Shown here in pieces: positions 54,421 through 63,366 of a stretch of DNA of 64,000 nt. Every line of letters begins with the position of its first letter. Positions within the stretch are counted from its first letter, which is position 1. Origin of the DNA: Roseovarius marisflavi (GTDB lineage Bacteria; Pseudomonadota; Alphaproteobacteria; Rhodobacterales; Rhodobacteraceae); contig NZ_FRBN01000021.1 of the NCBI RefSeq assembly GCF_900142625.1, forward strand, positions 1-64,000, read 5' to 3'. The translations under genes were made by a program, and so were the position numbers. The notes under the pieces were generated by a model. The model did not search any database, was not told the origin of the DNA, and saw only the letters and a list, made by a program, of their open reading frames with translations.

Positions 54421-56861
54421 GACATCTTTTACGATCGCTTTGCCTGATCCTTGCGCTGTGCTTTGTCACCCTGCCCATCACCGGGACCGGGCAGATGGCC
54501 TATGCCCAGCAAACCATCGAAGGGCCGGATTACGCCGCCTGGGAAGACACCGCGACGCGGGTTGAAACCGCGATTGAAAGCGGCGGGGTCAGCACTGAGA
54601 TCCTTGAGGATCTGCGCCGCGAGCTGACCCAATGGCGCGAGCAGTTCGTCAATGCACTGGGTGCGAATTCGACCACGATCAAAACCGTTCAGGATCAGCT
54701 TGAGGCGATTGGCCCGCCGCCCGAAAACGGCACCGAGGCCGAGGATATCAGCGCACAGCGCGACGAGTTGAACCGTCGCCTTGCGCGGCTTCAGGCGCCG
54801 GTGCGCACCGCCGAATTGGCCCGCAGCCGTGCCGACGGCCTGATCCAGGGCATCGACGAGATCATTCGCAACCGCCAGACCGCAGAGCTTTTGCGCCTTG
54901 GCCCGTCCCCGATCAACCCGCTGCACTGGCCCGAAGGCGCGCGCGTGCTCTATCAACTTGCCGAAACCGTTCAGCGCGAGGTGACGGGCGATTGGGAAAC
55001 CCCGGTCGGGCGCACCGTGTTCAACGACAATCTGCCGGTCATCATTGCCTGGCTTTTGGGCGGGCTGGTCCTGTTGGCGCGGGGGCGGCACTGGTCGAAC
55101 CGGCTGATGCGGCATATCACCAAGGAAGACGTCAGTGCCGGGCGCTGGATGGTGACCTTCCTGATCTCGCTTGGTGAATGGCTCTTGCCCTATGCCGGGG
55201 TCTATGCCCTGGTGAGGTCGCTCTCGGCGACGGCGCTGTTTGGCGCCCGAGGCGAGCTTGTTTTGGCCACCGTCCTGCCGGCGGCGTTCATTTTCCTGCT
55301 GGCGCGGTGGCTTGCCCTGCAGATTTTCCCGCGCACTGAAAAGCGCGATCCCCTGCTTAATCTGGATGCCAGGTGTCGCTATTCGGGGCGCCTTTACGGC
55401 GCCTTGATGGGGCTTGTGATCGCGGCCTTCTATTTCTTGCGCAATATAGCCGAGCAAATCAACTGGAGCGAGGAAGCCACGAACGTGGTGCTTTTCCCGG
55501 TTCTGGTGCTGGCGGGGTTGTTGCTGTTCCGGCTGGCCAAGCTGTTGCTGATGCACAGCCGCGCCGCCAGAGGCGACAGCGATGCCGAGGAAACTTTCCG
55601 CGACCAACTGGCGCGTCTGTTGGCGCGCGCGCTCATGCTGCTTGCTGTTCTTGCGCCGGTGCTGGCGGCTGTTGGCTATCTCGAGGCGGCGCAGGCGATG
55701 ATGTTGCCGGCCTTGCTTTCACTGATGCTGTTGGGGGCGCTCTTGGTGCTGCAACGGGTGGTGACCGAGGTTTACGTCATGCTGAGCGGCAACCGCGAAG
55801 GTGCCGACGATGCCCTGATGCCGGTCTTGGCAGGCTTTGCTCTTGTGGTTCTGTCGCTGCCCTTGTTCGCGCTGATCTGGGGCGCGCGCCCGGCGCAACT
55901 GACCGAGATCTGGGTGCGCTTTACCGAGGGTGTAACCGTCGGCGGCACCCAGATATCGCCGTCGATCTTCCTGACACTGGCGGTCGTCTTCGTGCTTGGC
56001 TACCTGCTGACGCGGCTGGTGCAGGGCGCGCTCAAGAACACCGTTCTGCCCAAGACCAAGCTTGATGCGGGCGGGCGCAATGCCATCGTGTCGGGCGTCG
56101 GCTATGTCGGGATTTTCCTCGCGGCGCTTGTGGCGATCACCAGTGCGGGCATCGACCTTAGCTCGCTTGCCATTGTCGCCGGTGCCCTGTCGGTCGGGAT
56201 CGGTTTCGGCCTTCAGAACATCGTGTCCAACTTTGTCAGCGGTATCATCCTTCTGATCGAGCGCCCGATTTCCGAAGGCGACTGGATCGAGGTTGGCGGC
56301 AAGCATGGCTATGTGCGCAGCATCAGCGTGCGCTCGACCCGGATCGAGACCTTTGACCGCACGGATGTGATCGTGCCGAACGCGGATTTCGTCAGCGGTA
56401 CGGTGACCAACTATACCCGTGGCAATACCGTGGGCCGGGTGATCGTGCCGGTCGGCGTCGCCTATGGCAGCGATACCCGCAAGATCGAGACCATCCTGCG
56501 CGAGATTGCCGAGGCGCACCCGATGGTGCTTGCCGTGCCGTCGCCGAACGTCGTTTTCAGGGGATTTGGGGCAAGCTCGCTTGATTTTGAGATTCGCGCC
56601 ATCCTGCGGGACGTCAATTTCGTGATGTCGGTCCACTCTGATATGAACCATGAAATTGCGCGCCGTTTTGTTGAAGAAGGTATCGAAATTCCTTTCCCGC
56701 AACAGGATGTCTGGTTCCGCAATGGCGAGGCGCTGTCGGGCAAACCGGCCATCGCGCAGGAAGCCCCGCCAAGCGATGCGAAAACCCCGCCACCAAGCGA
56801 ACCGGCGCAAAAGACCGAGGCCGACTACGACGGCGAGGGCGGCGAAGGGGACGGGCGATGA
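54417..56861 (+). CDS. DUF3772 domain MscS-type mechanosensitive channel
   Basis: An 814-residue inner-membrane protein. It starts with a GTG overlapping the cysK stop, a signal peptide (about 1-30) and a periplasmic coiled DUF3772 region (about 35-175). About ten helices follow, and the MscS core ends the set with GALSVGIGFGLQNIVSNFVSG (TM3 gate; 21 residues read as two blocks, GALSVGIGFG and LQNIVSNFVSG). LLIERPISEGDWIEVGG and STRIETFDRTDVIVPN are the cytoplasmic beta domain, then a Pro/Glu-rich acidic tail. Opens under membrane tension to release solutes, which fits two osmolyte carriers nearby. Confidence 0.9.
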   Translation: MRHLLRSLCLILALCFVTLPITGTGQMAYAQQTIEGPDYAAWEDTATRVETAIESGGVSTEILEDLRRELTQWREQFVNALGANSTTIKTVQDQLEAIGPPPENGTEAEDISAQRDELNRRLARLQAPVRTAELARSRADGLIQGIDEIIRNRQTAELLRLGPSPINPLHWPEGARVLYQLAETVQREVTGDWETPVGRTVFNDNLPVIIAWLLGGLVLLARGRHWSNRLMRHITKEDVSAGRWMVTFLISLGEWLLPYAGVYALVRSLSATALFGARGELVLATVLPAAFIFLLARWLALQIFPRTEKRDPLLNLDARCRYSGRLYGALMGLVIAAFYFLRNIAEQINWSEEATNVVLFPVLVLAGLLLFRLAKLLLMHSRAARGDSDAEETFRDQLARLLARALMLLAVLAPVLAAVGYLEAAQAMMLPALLSLMLLGALLVLQRVVTEVYVMLSGNREGADDALMPVLAGFALVVLSLPLFALIWGARPAQLTEIWVRFTEGVTVGGTQISPSIFLTLAVVFVLGYLLTRLVQGALKNTVLPKTKLDAGGRNAIVSGVGYVGIFLAALVAITSAGIDLSSLAIVAGALSVGIGFGLQNIVSNFVSGIILLIERPISEGDWIEVGGKHGYVRSISVRSTRIETFDRTDVIVPNADFVSGTVTNYTRGNTVGRVIVPVGVAYGSDTRKIETILREIAEAHPMVLAVPSPNVVFRGFGASSLDFEIRAILRDVNFVMSVHSDMNHEIARRFVEEGIEIPFPQQDVWFRNGEALSGKPAIAQEAPPSDAKTPPPSEPAQKTEADYDGEGGEGDGR

Positions 56862-57577
56862 CAGAGCTGTTGTTTCGCACCGATCCCTACCTGACCGAGG
56901 CAAGCGCCAGGGTGGTCGTCCACACGCAGGAGGGCGGCGTTGTGCTGGACCGGACGCTGTTTTACGCCACCGCCGGCGGGCAGCCCGGCGATAGCGGACG
57001 GATTGCATGGGACGGGCGCGTCTTGCCGATTGCGACGGCCGTCAAGGCAGGTGACGACAAGATCGCGCTTGTGCCGTCTGAACCTGTTGCGCTACCTCCG
57101 GTCGGGGCCATCGTGGTCCAACATCTCGATTGGGCCCGGCGGCACAAACTGATGCGGATGCACACCGCGCTTCACCTCTTGTCGGTGATCATTCCGCTGC
57201 CCGTCACGGGCGGCGCGATTGCCGAGGAACGCAGCCGCCTTGATTTCGATATGCCCGAGGCGCCCGAGGATCGCGACACCCTGCAAGAGCATCTCAACCT
57301 GCTGGTGGACCGTGATTTGCCGGTCACGGATGAATGGATCACCGATGACGCGCTGCGCGCCAATCCGGGGCTTGTGAAAACCATGTCGGCGATGCCGCCG
57401 CTTGGCTCTGGTCACGTGCGCCTCGTGCGGATCGGGCAGGGGCGGGATCAGGTCGATCTGCAACCCTGCGGCGGCACCCATGTGGCGCGCACCGGCGAAA
57501 TCGGCCGCCTGCGGCTTGGCAAGGTCGAAAAGAAGGGCCGCCAGAACCGCCGGGTCTATCTTCACCTCGACAGCTAG
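56858..57577 (+). CDS. alaX: Alanyl-tRNA editing protein AlaX-like
   Basis: A 239-residue free-standing editing domain related to AlaRS/AlaX, hydrolysing Ser- or Gly-tRNA-Ala. LDRTLFYATAGGQPGDSGRI is the N-terminal half. Zinc ligands are in MRMHTALHLLSVII (HxxxH, about 93-106) and DLQPCGGTHVARTGEIG (Cys and His, about 201-217). The start overlaps the channel stop (ATGA), making it the last gene of the cysK-channel-alaX chain. Convergent, with a 4-base overlap, with the AI-2E family gene. Confidence 0.92.
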   Translation: MTELLFRTDPYLTEASARVVVHTQEGGVVLDRTLFYATAGGQPGDSGRIAWDGRVLPIATAVKAGDDKIALVPSEPVALPPVGAIVVQHLDWARRHKLMRMHTALHLLSVIIPLPVTGGAIAEERSRLDFDMPEAPEDRDTLQEHLNLLVDRDLPVTDEWITDDALRANPGLVKTMSAMPPLGSGHVRLVRIGQGRDQVDLQPCGGTHVARTGEIGRLRLGKVEKKGRQNRRVYLHLDS

Positions 57578-58713
57578 GCCGCGGTCTTGTCGCGCGCGCC
57601 CGGCCCGCGCGGCTCAAGATCCTGCGCGGTTTCCGGCAGGCCTTCGCGCGACAGCAGAATGGCGACCCGGCGCAGGCCCGGCACATGGCTGCACACGATC
57701 ATAAGCGCGACCATGATCGGCACCGACAAAAACATGCCCGGAATGCCCCAGACGGCGGCCCAGAACGCCAGGCTGATGATGATCCCGAACGACGAAAGCC
57801 GCAAGGCGCGCCCCATCAGCATGGGGTCGATGACATTGCCGTTCATGAACTGAATCCCGCCCACAAGCGCGAAAATCACCAGCGCCAGCGTGCCATCGGC
57901 AAGCTGCACATAGGCGACCAGAGCCACAAGAACCGTCGCCACGATCGAGCCGACATTGGGGATATAGTTGAGCACGAAGGCGAGAATCCCAAGCGGCCCG
58001 GCAAGATCAAGCCCGAAGAACAGCGCCACCCCGTAAACCATCCCGCCGGTCACCGCGCTGACGGCGGTCTTGACCAGAAGATAGTAATTGACCCGGTGGA
58101 TGATCGAACCGACGATTTTGCTGACCTTTTGGGCCTGCTCCGCGTCACCAAAGAAATTCTCAAGCTTGGTGTTGAAGCGAATCCTCTCGGCGAACAGAAA
58201 GCCCACGAAAAGGATCACCAGAACCGTGCCCTGCATCAGGTTGCTTGCCTGACCGGCCAGGGCACGCAGATAGCCCGCCACATCCAGCGTCGACAGCGAA
58301 TTGAGCACCGATTGCTCGGCGTCGGGGCCAAGCCAGGCCACCATCGCCGCAATCGCCTGGGGCGCGCGGTCGGTATAGGCCAGCGTGGTCGAGAGCACCG
58401 TGTTGACCTGGGACAGGATGATCGCCGACAGCGACAAAAGCGCCATCGAGATCATGAGCAGGGCCACAACACTCGCCAGCCAGTTCGGAATGCGCACCGG
58501 TCCGACCCGCACTCGCGCAATCGAACTTATGGCGTCCGAGGTCAGACTGAACAGTATGATCGCCGTGGCCAGAGAAATCAGTAAGAACCGTGCCTGTACC
58601 AACAAGAACAGGACCACTGCAAAGGCGATAATCACCTGTGCAATGGTGCGAATGCGCTGAAACTCAGGTGTCGGCGGGGTGGCTGTATGCTGTTGGTTGG
58701 AATTTTCGGGCAC
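57574..58713 (-). CDS. AI-2E family transporter
   Basis: A 379-residue inner-membrane protein with about eight helices of the AI-2 exporter/PerM-like family. The family signatures GLDLAGPLGILAFVLNYIPN followed by VGSIVATVLVAL, GNVIDPMLMGRALRLSSFG and AVWGIPGMFLSVPIMVALMI are all seen near the C-terminus. Members export AI-2 or exchange sodium for protons; the substrate is not predictable. It is transcribed leftwards away from the tRNA-Ser gene. Confidence 0.9.
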   Translation of the reverse strand: MPENSNQQHTATPPTPEFQRIRTIAQVIIAFAVVLFLLVQARFLLISLATAIILFSLTSDAISSIARVRVGPVRIPNWLASVVALLMISMALLSLSAIILSQVNTVLSTTLAYTDRAPQAIAAMVAWLGPDAEQSVLNSLSTLDVAGYLRALAGQASNLMQGTVLVILFVGFLFAERIRFNTKLENFFGDAEQAQKVSKIVGSIIHRVNYYLLVKTAVSAVTGGMVYGVALFFGLDLAGPLGILAFVLNYIPNVGSIVATVLVALVAYVQLADGTLALVIFALVGGIQFMNGNVIDPMLMGRALRLSSFGIIISLAFWAAVWGIPGMFLSVPIMVALMIVCSHVPGLRRVAILLSREGLPETAQDLEPRGPGARDKTAA

Positions 58714-58863
58714 GAGTACGCCTGTTTTGATCTGTTGCTGTCTGAAAACCTTAGGATAGTGACCTGATTATTCAGAATTTTTGCGAAAGTTACAATCACT
58801 AGCGCACAGAACACACAGACCCCCTTGCAAATCCTATGCCCCAGCGTCTAGAAACCGCGCAAC

Positions 58864-58953
58864 GGAGCGGTGGCCGAGTGGTCGAAGGCGCACGCCTGGA
58901 AAGTGTGTAGGCGGGAGACCGTCTCCAGGGTTCGAATCCCTGTCGCTCCGCCA
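58864..58953 (+). tRNA. tRNA-Ser (GGA anticodon)
   Basis: A 90-base tRNA with an encoded CCA. The acceptor GGAGCGG pairs with TCGCTCC; the anticodon loop is CTGGAAA (GGA, serine), and a long class II variable arm (TAGGCGGGAGACCGTCTC region) and T-arm AGGGTTCGAATCCCT follow. It marks the border between the conserved region and accessory DNA. Confidence 0.95.
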
Positions 58954-58977
58954 CAAACCATTCGCGAACCCGAGACG

Positions 58978-59000
58978 AGGCCCCTGTGAGGGCCTTTTTT
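58978..59000 (+). terminator. Terminator after tRNA-Ser
   Basis: A 6-bp stem AGGCCC/GGGCCT with a 6-base loop is followed by six T. Confidence 0.8.
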
Positions 59001-59302
59001 CTTTTTGTTTCAAAGGGGTTTAGCGGAGCCATCCGACTTTCGGAGACTGGCCGTTGGCCCGAAATTGGTCTCCGAACGCCCCGCGTCTCCTTTCACCCGC
59101 CCTTCACCCAAATCGAGACGCATTCAAAATTGCTTGTTTTTTCAGGTGCTTGCCGAAAATGGATTGCGCCGCAGTTGAGGCAGGTTCGACCGCTATCGAA
59201 ACGAGCAGAGACACCCGAGGGCGGCGTAGTTCTTCGAAACAGTGCGAACGGTCGCGAGAAGTCTTTGATGACAAACAGACTTTCCGCTCATAGCCTGGCG
59301 GC
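59001..59302. other. Non-coding stretch beside tRNA-Ser
   Basis: About 300 bases with no recognised gene. No copy of the tRNA 3' end and no integrase gene are seen here. It probably includes the promoter of the DUF3883 gene. Confidence 0.35.
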
Positions 59303-60112
59303 ATGTTGAATGGGCCCTGGACCGATGAAGAAAACGACCTGATCGTCGCGGATTACTTCGCGATGCTGGCCGAGGACATGGCGGGCCGTCCCTACAACAA
59401 GGCTCAGCACCGGCGCAATTTGATGCCCCTTTTGCGGAGCCGAACGGAAGGCTCGATCGAGTTCAAGCATCAGAACATCAGCGCGGTGCTGAAGGGGCTC
59501 GGTGAAGATTGGATCCCCGGCTACAAGCCAGCGTTCAATTTCCAGATGACCTTGGTCGATGCTGTGGCACGTTGGTTGGCATGGAACCCGGCCTGGCTTG
59601 GGCGGATGCCGGGCTCGCGACCAGCAAATGGTTTGCGCGAGGCTGCGCAGATCTGGATTGGACCGTCACCGACGTTGTCGAACCAGCCGCCGCCGCAAGA
59701 ACTGGAGCAGATGCTGCATGTCGCCCGAAAATTCGACGTGGCGGGTCGAGACGAACGCAATCGGGCCCTTGGCCGGGCGGGAGAAGAACGCGTCGTGGCT
59801 CATGAACGATCCGCACTGAAAATAGCCGGTCGGGATGATCTGGCACGAAAGGTGCGTTGGGTTTCAGAAGAGGACGGCGATGGTGCCGGGTATGACATTG
59901 CCAGCTTCACGCCGGACGGACGGGAGCGATTGATCGAGGTGAAAACGACAAACGGCTGGGAACGCACGCCCTTTTACATTTCCCGCAATGAACTGGCGGT
60001 CGCCGAAGAGCGCCGGTCGGAATGGTGCCTGTTTCGCCTCTGGAACTTCTCGCGTGAGCCGAAAGCGTTTGAGCTGCGCCCCCCGTTAAGTGCAAAGAAC
60101 ACGTTCAAATAG
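59303..60112 (+). CDS. DUF3883 domain-containing protein
   Basis: A 269-residue protein. The N-terminal part begins GPWTDEENDLIVADYFAML, a helical Myb/SANT-like stretch seen in many DUF3883 proteins. The C-terminal DUF3883 domain (about 155-255) is a PD-(D/E)XK-like fold: GRAGEERVVAHERSAL, GYDIASFTPDGRERLIEVKT (Asp and ExK) and FYISRNELAVAEERRSEW. Such proteins occur in restriction, helicase and defence contexts and are probable DNA-binding or nuclease components. It stands alone next to gene fragments. Confidence 0.75.
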   Translation: MLNGPWTDEENDLIVADYFAMLAEDMAGRPYNKAQHRRNLMPLLRSRTEGSIEFKHQNISAVLKGLGEDWIPGYKPAFNFQMTLVDAVARWLAWNPAWLGRMPGSRPANGLREAAQIWIGPSPTLSNQPPPQELEQMLHVARKFDVAGRDERNRALGRAGEERVVAHERSALKIAGRDDLARKVRWVSEEDGDGAGYDIASFTPDGRERLIEVKTTNGWERTPFYISRNELAVAEERRSEWCLFRLWNFSREPKAFELRPPLSAKNTFK

Positions 60113-60222
60113 TGCTTCCTTGCCAACTTGTAAGCTTTCTGCAAGGAGATCAAGGCGTTAGCACTGACGCGCTTGACCTCAAACTTTGTGATGGGACTGC
60201 CGATCGCGAACGCGTGAATTTC

Positions 60223-60921
60223 TTATTTTGGCGGCCCGGTAGCACCGACTTCGCTCGGACCCGCCTCCCAATCCGCATAGCTTGATCCGTTGGGCAGCTT
60301 CCAAAGAATTCGGCCGTTTGCGCTCGCTCCGATCACGGCTGCCGCAGCGGCTGAAACTGATGAAAAACTATAATTGCTGGTAAACAGGAGAAACTTTCCG
60401 TCTTCACGCAACACGCCCTTTTCAACCAGCGTGGAGCGCAAAGTCGTGGTTCCTCTGGGGATTGTGGATGTCGTTCGAAGCCGCGCTTTTGACCCCGCTT
60501 GAACGATGAAATCTCCAGACGGGCCGACCACCATTTCTGCTGAATAGCCTTCGCCACGGAAAAAGAACTTTGGGCTTTCGCTCGGTTCAGGCTGTGGCAT
60601 GCTCTCTTCTGTTGGTGTCAATTGCGGGGCACGCCCACGCATCTCGCGAAACACATCCCAGCCGAGAGCGCCGACCAGTGTCTTCGTCTGATCGACAAAT
60701 TCGTCCATGGCCGCTCGATCAGGAAGCGGTAGCTTCCCGGCATCGTTGGACGGCATTCTGGTATTGGGGAGGGTCCAGCGAGGATTGCTCCCAGCGCTAC
60801 GGATCAAACATGCTTCCACGTAGCGAGCATGGCTCTTGGTTAGGTTCTCATCTTTGCTTATCAGGACAACCGTATCTGTCCAAAAACCTTTGGCATCTCG
60901 CCCGCTTTCATTCGAGTTGTG
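60223..60921 (-). pseudogene. 5'-truncated GIY-YIG/DUF4357 domain gene
   Basis: From about 60921 leftwards the reverse strand encodes HNSNESGRDAKGFWTDTVVL, then ISKDENLTKSHARYVEACLI, the second half of a GIY-YIG nuclease-type domain. A C-terminal DUF4357 domain follows (FIVQAGSKARLRTT...SSVSAAAAAVIGASANGRILW, about 60240-60530). The catalytic GIY-YIG part and start codon are missing, replaced by RepB-like sequence. The GTG at 60819 is an internal codon, not a genuine start. Intact relatives are defence-associated proteins. Confidence 0.7.
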
Positions 60922-60933
60922 AGTGGATACCGG

Positions 60934-61043
60934 ACGATCCGGGCGTTCCCGAGCAGCTTTGCCAGATACCCTTTGATGACGGTCAGCTGCAGGTGGTCCT
61001 GGCCGTAGGAGTCCTGGATCGATGTGATACCTTCACCGCGCCA
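60934..61043 (-). pseudogene. Fragment of a plasmid partition protein RepB-like C-terminus
   Basis: The reverse strand reads GITSIQDSYGQDHLQLTVIK then GYLAKLLGNARIVRY. This resembles the C-terminal helix region of RepB/ParB-type partition proteins (plasmid partitioning protein RepB C-terminal domain). Only about 35 residues remain. It is joined on its left to the DUF4357 gene fragment and on its right to an IS transposase. Confidence 0.55.
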
Positions 61044-61428
61044 CGGTCGTCTCAAACATATGGCGCAACAGTTCGCTCTCGCGAAACCGCCCATGCCGGT
61101 TCTTGGAAAATGTCGAGTGATCAGGCACGCGGTCACTCAGATCAAGACGGCAGAACCAGCGATATGCAAGGTTGAGATGAACCTCCTCACACAGGCGGCG
61201 TTCGGACCGGATGCCAAGGCAGCAGCCCACCAAAAGCATGCGGATCAGTAACTCTGGATCGATGGAAGGACGGCCCGTGTGGCTATAAAACTCAGCCAGA
61301 TACTGGCGGATGCCGCTCAGATCGACAAACCGGTCAATCGAACGAAGCAAGTGATTTTGCGGGATGTGATCCTCCAGCGAGAACTCATAAAACAGCGCCG
61401 CCTGTGCTTCCTGCCTCGGTCCCAACAT
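61033..61428 (-). pseudogene. IS1182/IS5-type transposase, N-terminal fragment
   Basis: A 131-codon fragment. FYEFSLEDHIPQNHLLRSID, SHTGRPSIDPELLIRMLLVG, RSERRLCEEVHLNLAYRWFC and DHSTFSKNRHGRFRES are the N-terminal transposase domain (DUF772/InsH). Full-length proteins have about 450 residues; the catalytic DDE part is missing, cut at the RepB-like fragment. The upstream element end may be near 61490 (GAGTTTTTCAACA). Confidence 0.85.
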
Positions 61429-61920
61429 CGCAAAATCCCCCGATTAATATGGGAATTGAATCAGTGATGCACGCCTCGATCAAGGAAGAGTTTTTCAACA
61501 AAATAAGCCCGAAGTGGCGAATGCTTCGGTTGCGGCCGAGGTCTGGTAAGGGAGGGGAGAGGGCGATGTTGCGTTTCAGCCGCATGCGAAGTTTGCAGAA
61601 ATTTGCCGCTGTTCACGCTTCCGTCTAAAACCGCTTTACTCGGGAACTCAACCTCTCAACTCGACCCGATTTCAAGGTCAACGGTGCCGCCGCTCTTGGC
61701 GGGTGGCGTGGCCTCTGCACGACCTATAGAGCAGTGTCACTGTCCGTGCAGAGACTGGTTCGAATTAGTCAGGCAGCACCCAGCGATATGCTGATCCTCC
61801 AGTTTATGGAACAAAACTATCCCAGATGGCGGACCACTCAATGGGGCTATTCCAGCCAGTTGATCTGAAATTTCCCTGTGCTATCATAAAAGCGGCCAAT
61901 TCGGCTGACAGGGGGCACTC
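61429..61920. other. Non-coding stretch: IS end and an inverted repeat
   Basis: It contains the presumed outer end of the IS1182-type fragment (about 61486-61500). At 61713-61753 there is a perfect 9-bp inverted repeat CTCTGCACG/CGTGCAGAG with a small palindrome (AGTGTCACT) inside the loop. No credible gene. The last part carries the promoter and GACAGGGGGC ribosome site of the HD gene. Confidence 0.45.
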
Positions 61921-62787
61921 ATGTTCAATCCCACCGCAGTCGTGGCCGCTGAATTTGGAGACCACCTCGCCAAGACATATCTTCAGTATTTCTCAGGACG
62001 TAAGAGCGAATATGCCGCGTTTTTAAGTGGGAGTGCTCGCATGTTGCTTGAGCGGTTGGGCAACTCTGACGCTCTTTACCACAATGCTGAGCACACAATG
62101 ATGGTCACGCTGGTGGGCCAGGAAATTATCCGGGGTCAGCTTGTTACCCGTGCCGTTCAGCCAGAAGACTGGCTGCACTACATCGTGGCACTTTTGGTGC
62201 ATGACATTGGATTTTCCCGTAACATCTGCGAGGGCGACACCGACACCCAAGTCGTAATCAACGAGGCAGGAGATCGAATTTGCCCGCCTCGCGGCTCGTC
62301 GGATGCGTTTCTCGCGCCATATCATATTGATCGTGGCAAGATTTACGCCCGTCAGCGCTTTGGCAAGTCCGGACTGATTGACGAAGAGCGGATAGCTCGG
62401 GCTATCGAGTACACACGCTTCCCAATGCCTGGTGACCCGTTCTATGCCAGTACAGAGAGTGAAGAAGCCTTGGTGCGAGCTGCTGACCTTATTGGCCAGA
62501 TCGCCGACCCGTTCTACCACCGCAAGATCAGCGGGCTTTACCATGAGTTTGTGGAAACTGGCTATGCGCAAAAGTTAGGGTACAGTTCACCTATGGACCT
62601 TATGGAGCAATTTCCGAATTTCTTTTGGCAGCAGGTCCAACCGCTGATTGGCCCGGCGCTTAGGCATCTTGAGCGATCCATGTATGGCAAGCAATGGGTG
62701 GCGCAACTGTATAATCATGTCTTCCAGGTCTCGCACCGTGCCAGTTGCCTTGGACCGTTCCCCGGTCCGGCCGATGCCCGGTCATAA
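61921..62787 (+). CDS. HD domain-containing metal-dependent phosphohydrolase
   Basis: A 288-residue protein. The HD-type metal site is spread over YHNAEHTMMV (about 54-63, first His pair) and LLVHDIGFSRN (about 92-102, the HD dyad). A later helical region has AIEYTRFPMPGDPF and ADLIGQIADPFYHRK with an Asp ligand. The domain usually hydrolyses nucleotides or cyclic nucleotides. The last 20 or so residues (HRASCLGPFPGPADARS) look atypical and may reflect the nearby IS3 scar. The AT content is higher than the core genome. Confidence 0.75.
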   Translation: MFNPTAVVAAEFGDHLAKTYLQYFSGRKSEYAAFLSGSARMLLERLGNSDALYHNAEHTMMVTLVGQEIIRGQLVTRAVQPEDWLHYIVALLVHDIGFSRNICEGDTDTQVVINEAGDRICPPRGSSDAFLAPYHIDRGKIYARQRFGKSGLIDEERIARAIEYTRFPMPGDPFYASTESEEALVRAADLIGQIADPFYHRKISGLYHEFVETGYAQKLGYSSPMDLMEQFPNFFWQQVQPLIGPALRHLERSMYGKQWVAQLYNHVFQVSHRASCLGPFPGPADARS

Positions 62788-62857
62788 AACGAGGGGGATT
62801 AAGTTGTTCAGTGTAGTTTAGGCACTGTCCGACGTCAGCGCTTGTCACCATAAAACG

Positions 62858-62980
62858 CAAGGCAAGGTCGAGCGCTGGCACCAAACCCTGAAGGACCGCA
62901 TTCTACTGGAAAATTACTTACTGCCCAGCGATCTCGAAGCCCAGATTGAGGCCTTCGTCGATCATTGTTATCTGAGCCAG
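62858..62980 (+). pseudogene. IS3-family transposase fragment (OrfB C-terminal part)
   Basis: The + strand reads QGKVERWHQTLKDRILLENY then LLPSDLEAQIEAFVDH, the conserved end of the IS3 integrase core that includes the last catalytic Glu (KxERWHxTLK). There is no start, and the frame is lost after about 41 codons. Confidence 0.8.
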
Positions 62981-63019
62981 TCCCCAATTGTTGGGCAGGA
63001 TCTGACGTAAATTACGCTA

Positions 63020-63112
63020 CTTTTTGCACCTGCTGATCGTCTGTTTGCCTTTCAGCGCTTAAAACACAACCCTGGCCTTGAATTCTGGATGATATTGCTT
63101 CTGTTTCGACAT
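63020..63112 (-). pseudogene. IS3-family OrfA N-terminal fragment with an in-frame stop
   Basis: On the reverse strand from ATG at 63112: MSKQKQYHPEFKARVVF, stop TAA, then ALKGKQTIS. This is the N-terminus of an IS3 OrfA (helix-turn-helix) with Glu replaced by a stop. It points opposite to the OrfB fragment 40 bases away. Confidence 0.75.
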
Positions 63113-63366
63113 TCCTGATCTTCTTCGTTTTGACGAGCAGCAGACTACAAATCGCAGCTTGCGTCAGTGTCTGATTTTCCGGGGGTAGCTCAATGTGCCA
63201 TAAAAACAGGCAGCACAGGTTAGACTTTTTGTGCGGCGTTCTTCATTGAATGATCGACATCAGCAATGTTCGCACATGCGGAAAACAGCCTTTCATATCA
63301 GTATCATTGCGCCGGTAACAAAATCGTGTTTACTGTTTGGGGACATTTCTTAAGGTCTAATTCCCA
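63113..63366. other. Non-coding stretch before the last gene
   Basis: Contains the likely outer border of the IS3 OrfA piece (about 63150-63190) and AT-rich DNA with the promoter of the following gene. No other feature recognised. Confidence 0.35.

Noticed and set aside
60570-61175. Open frame of about 200 codons on the + strand across the gene fragments
   Set aside because: It runs antisense across three unrelated fragments and has no family resemblance.
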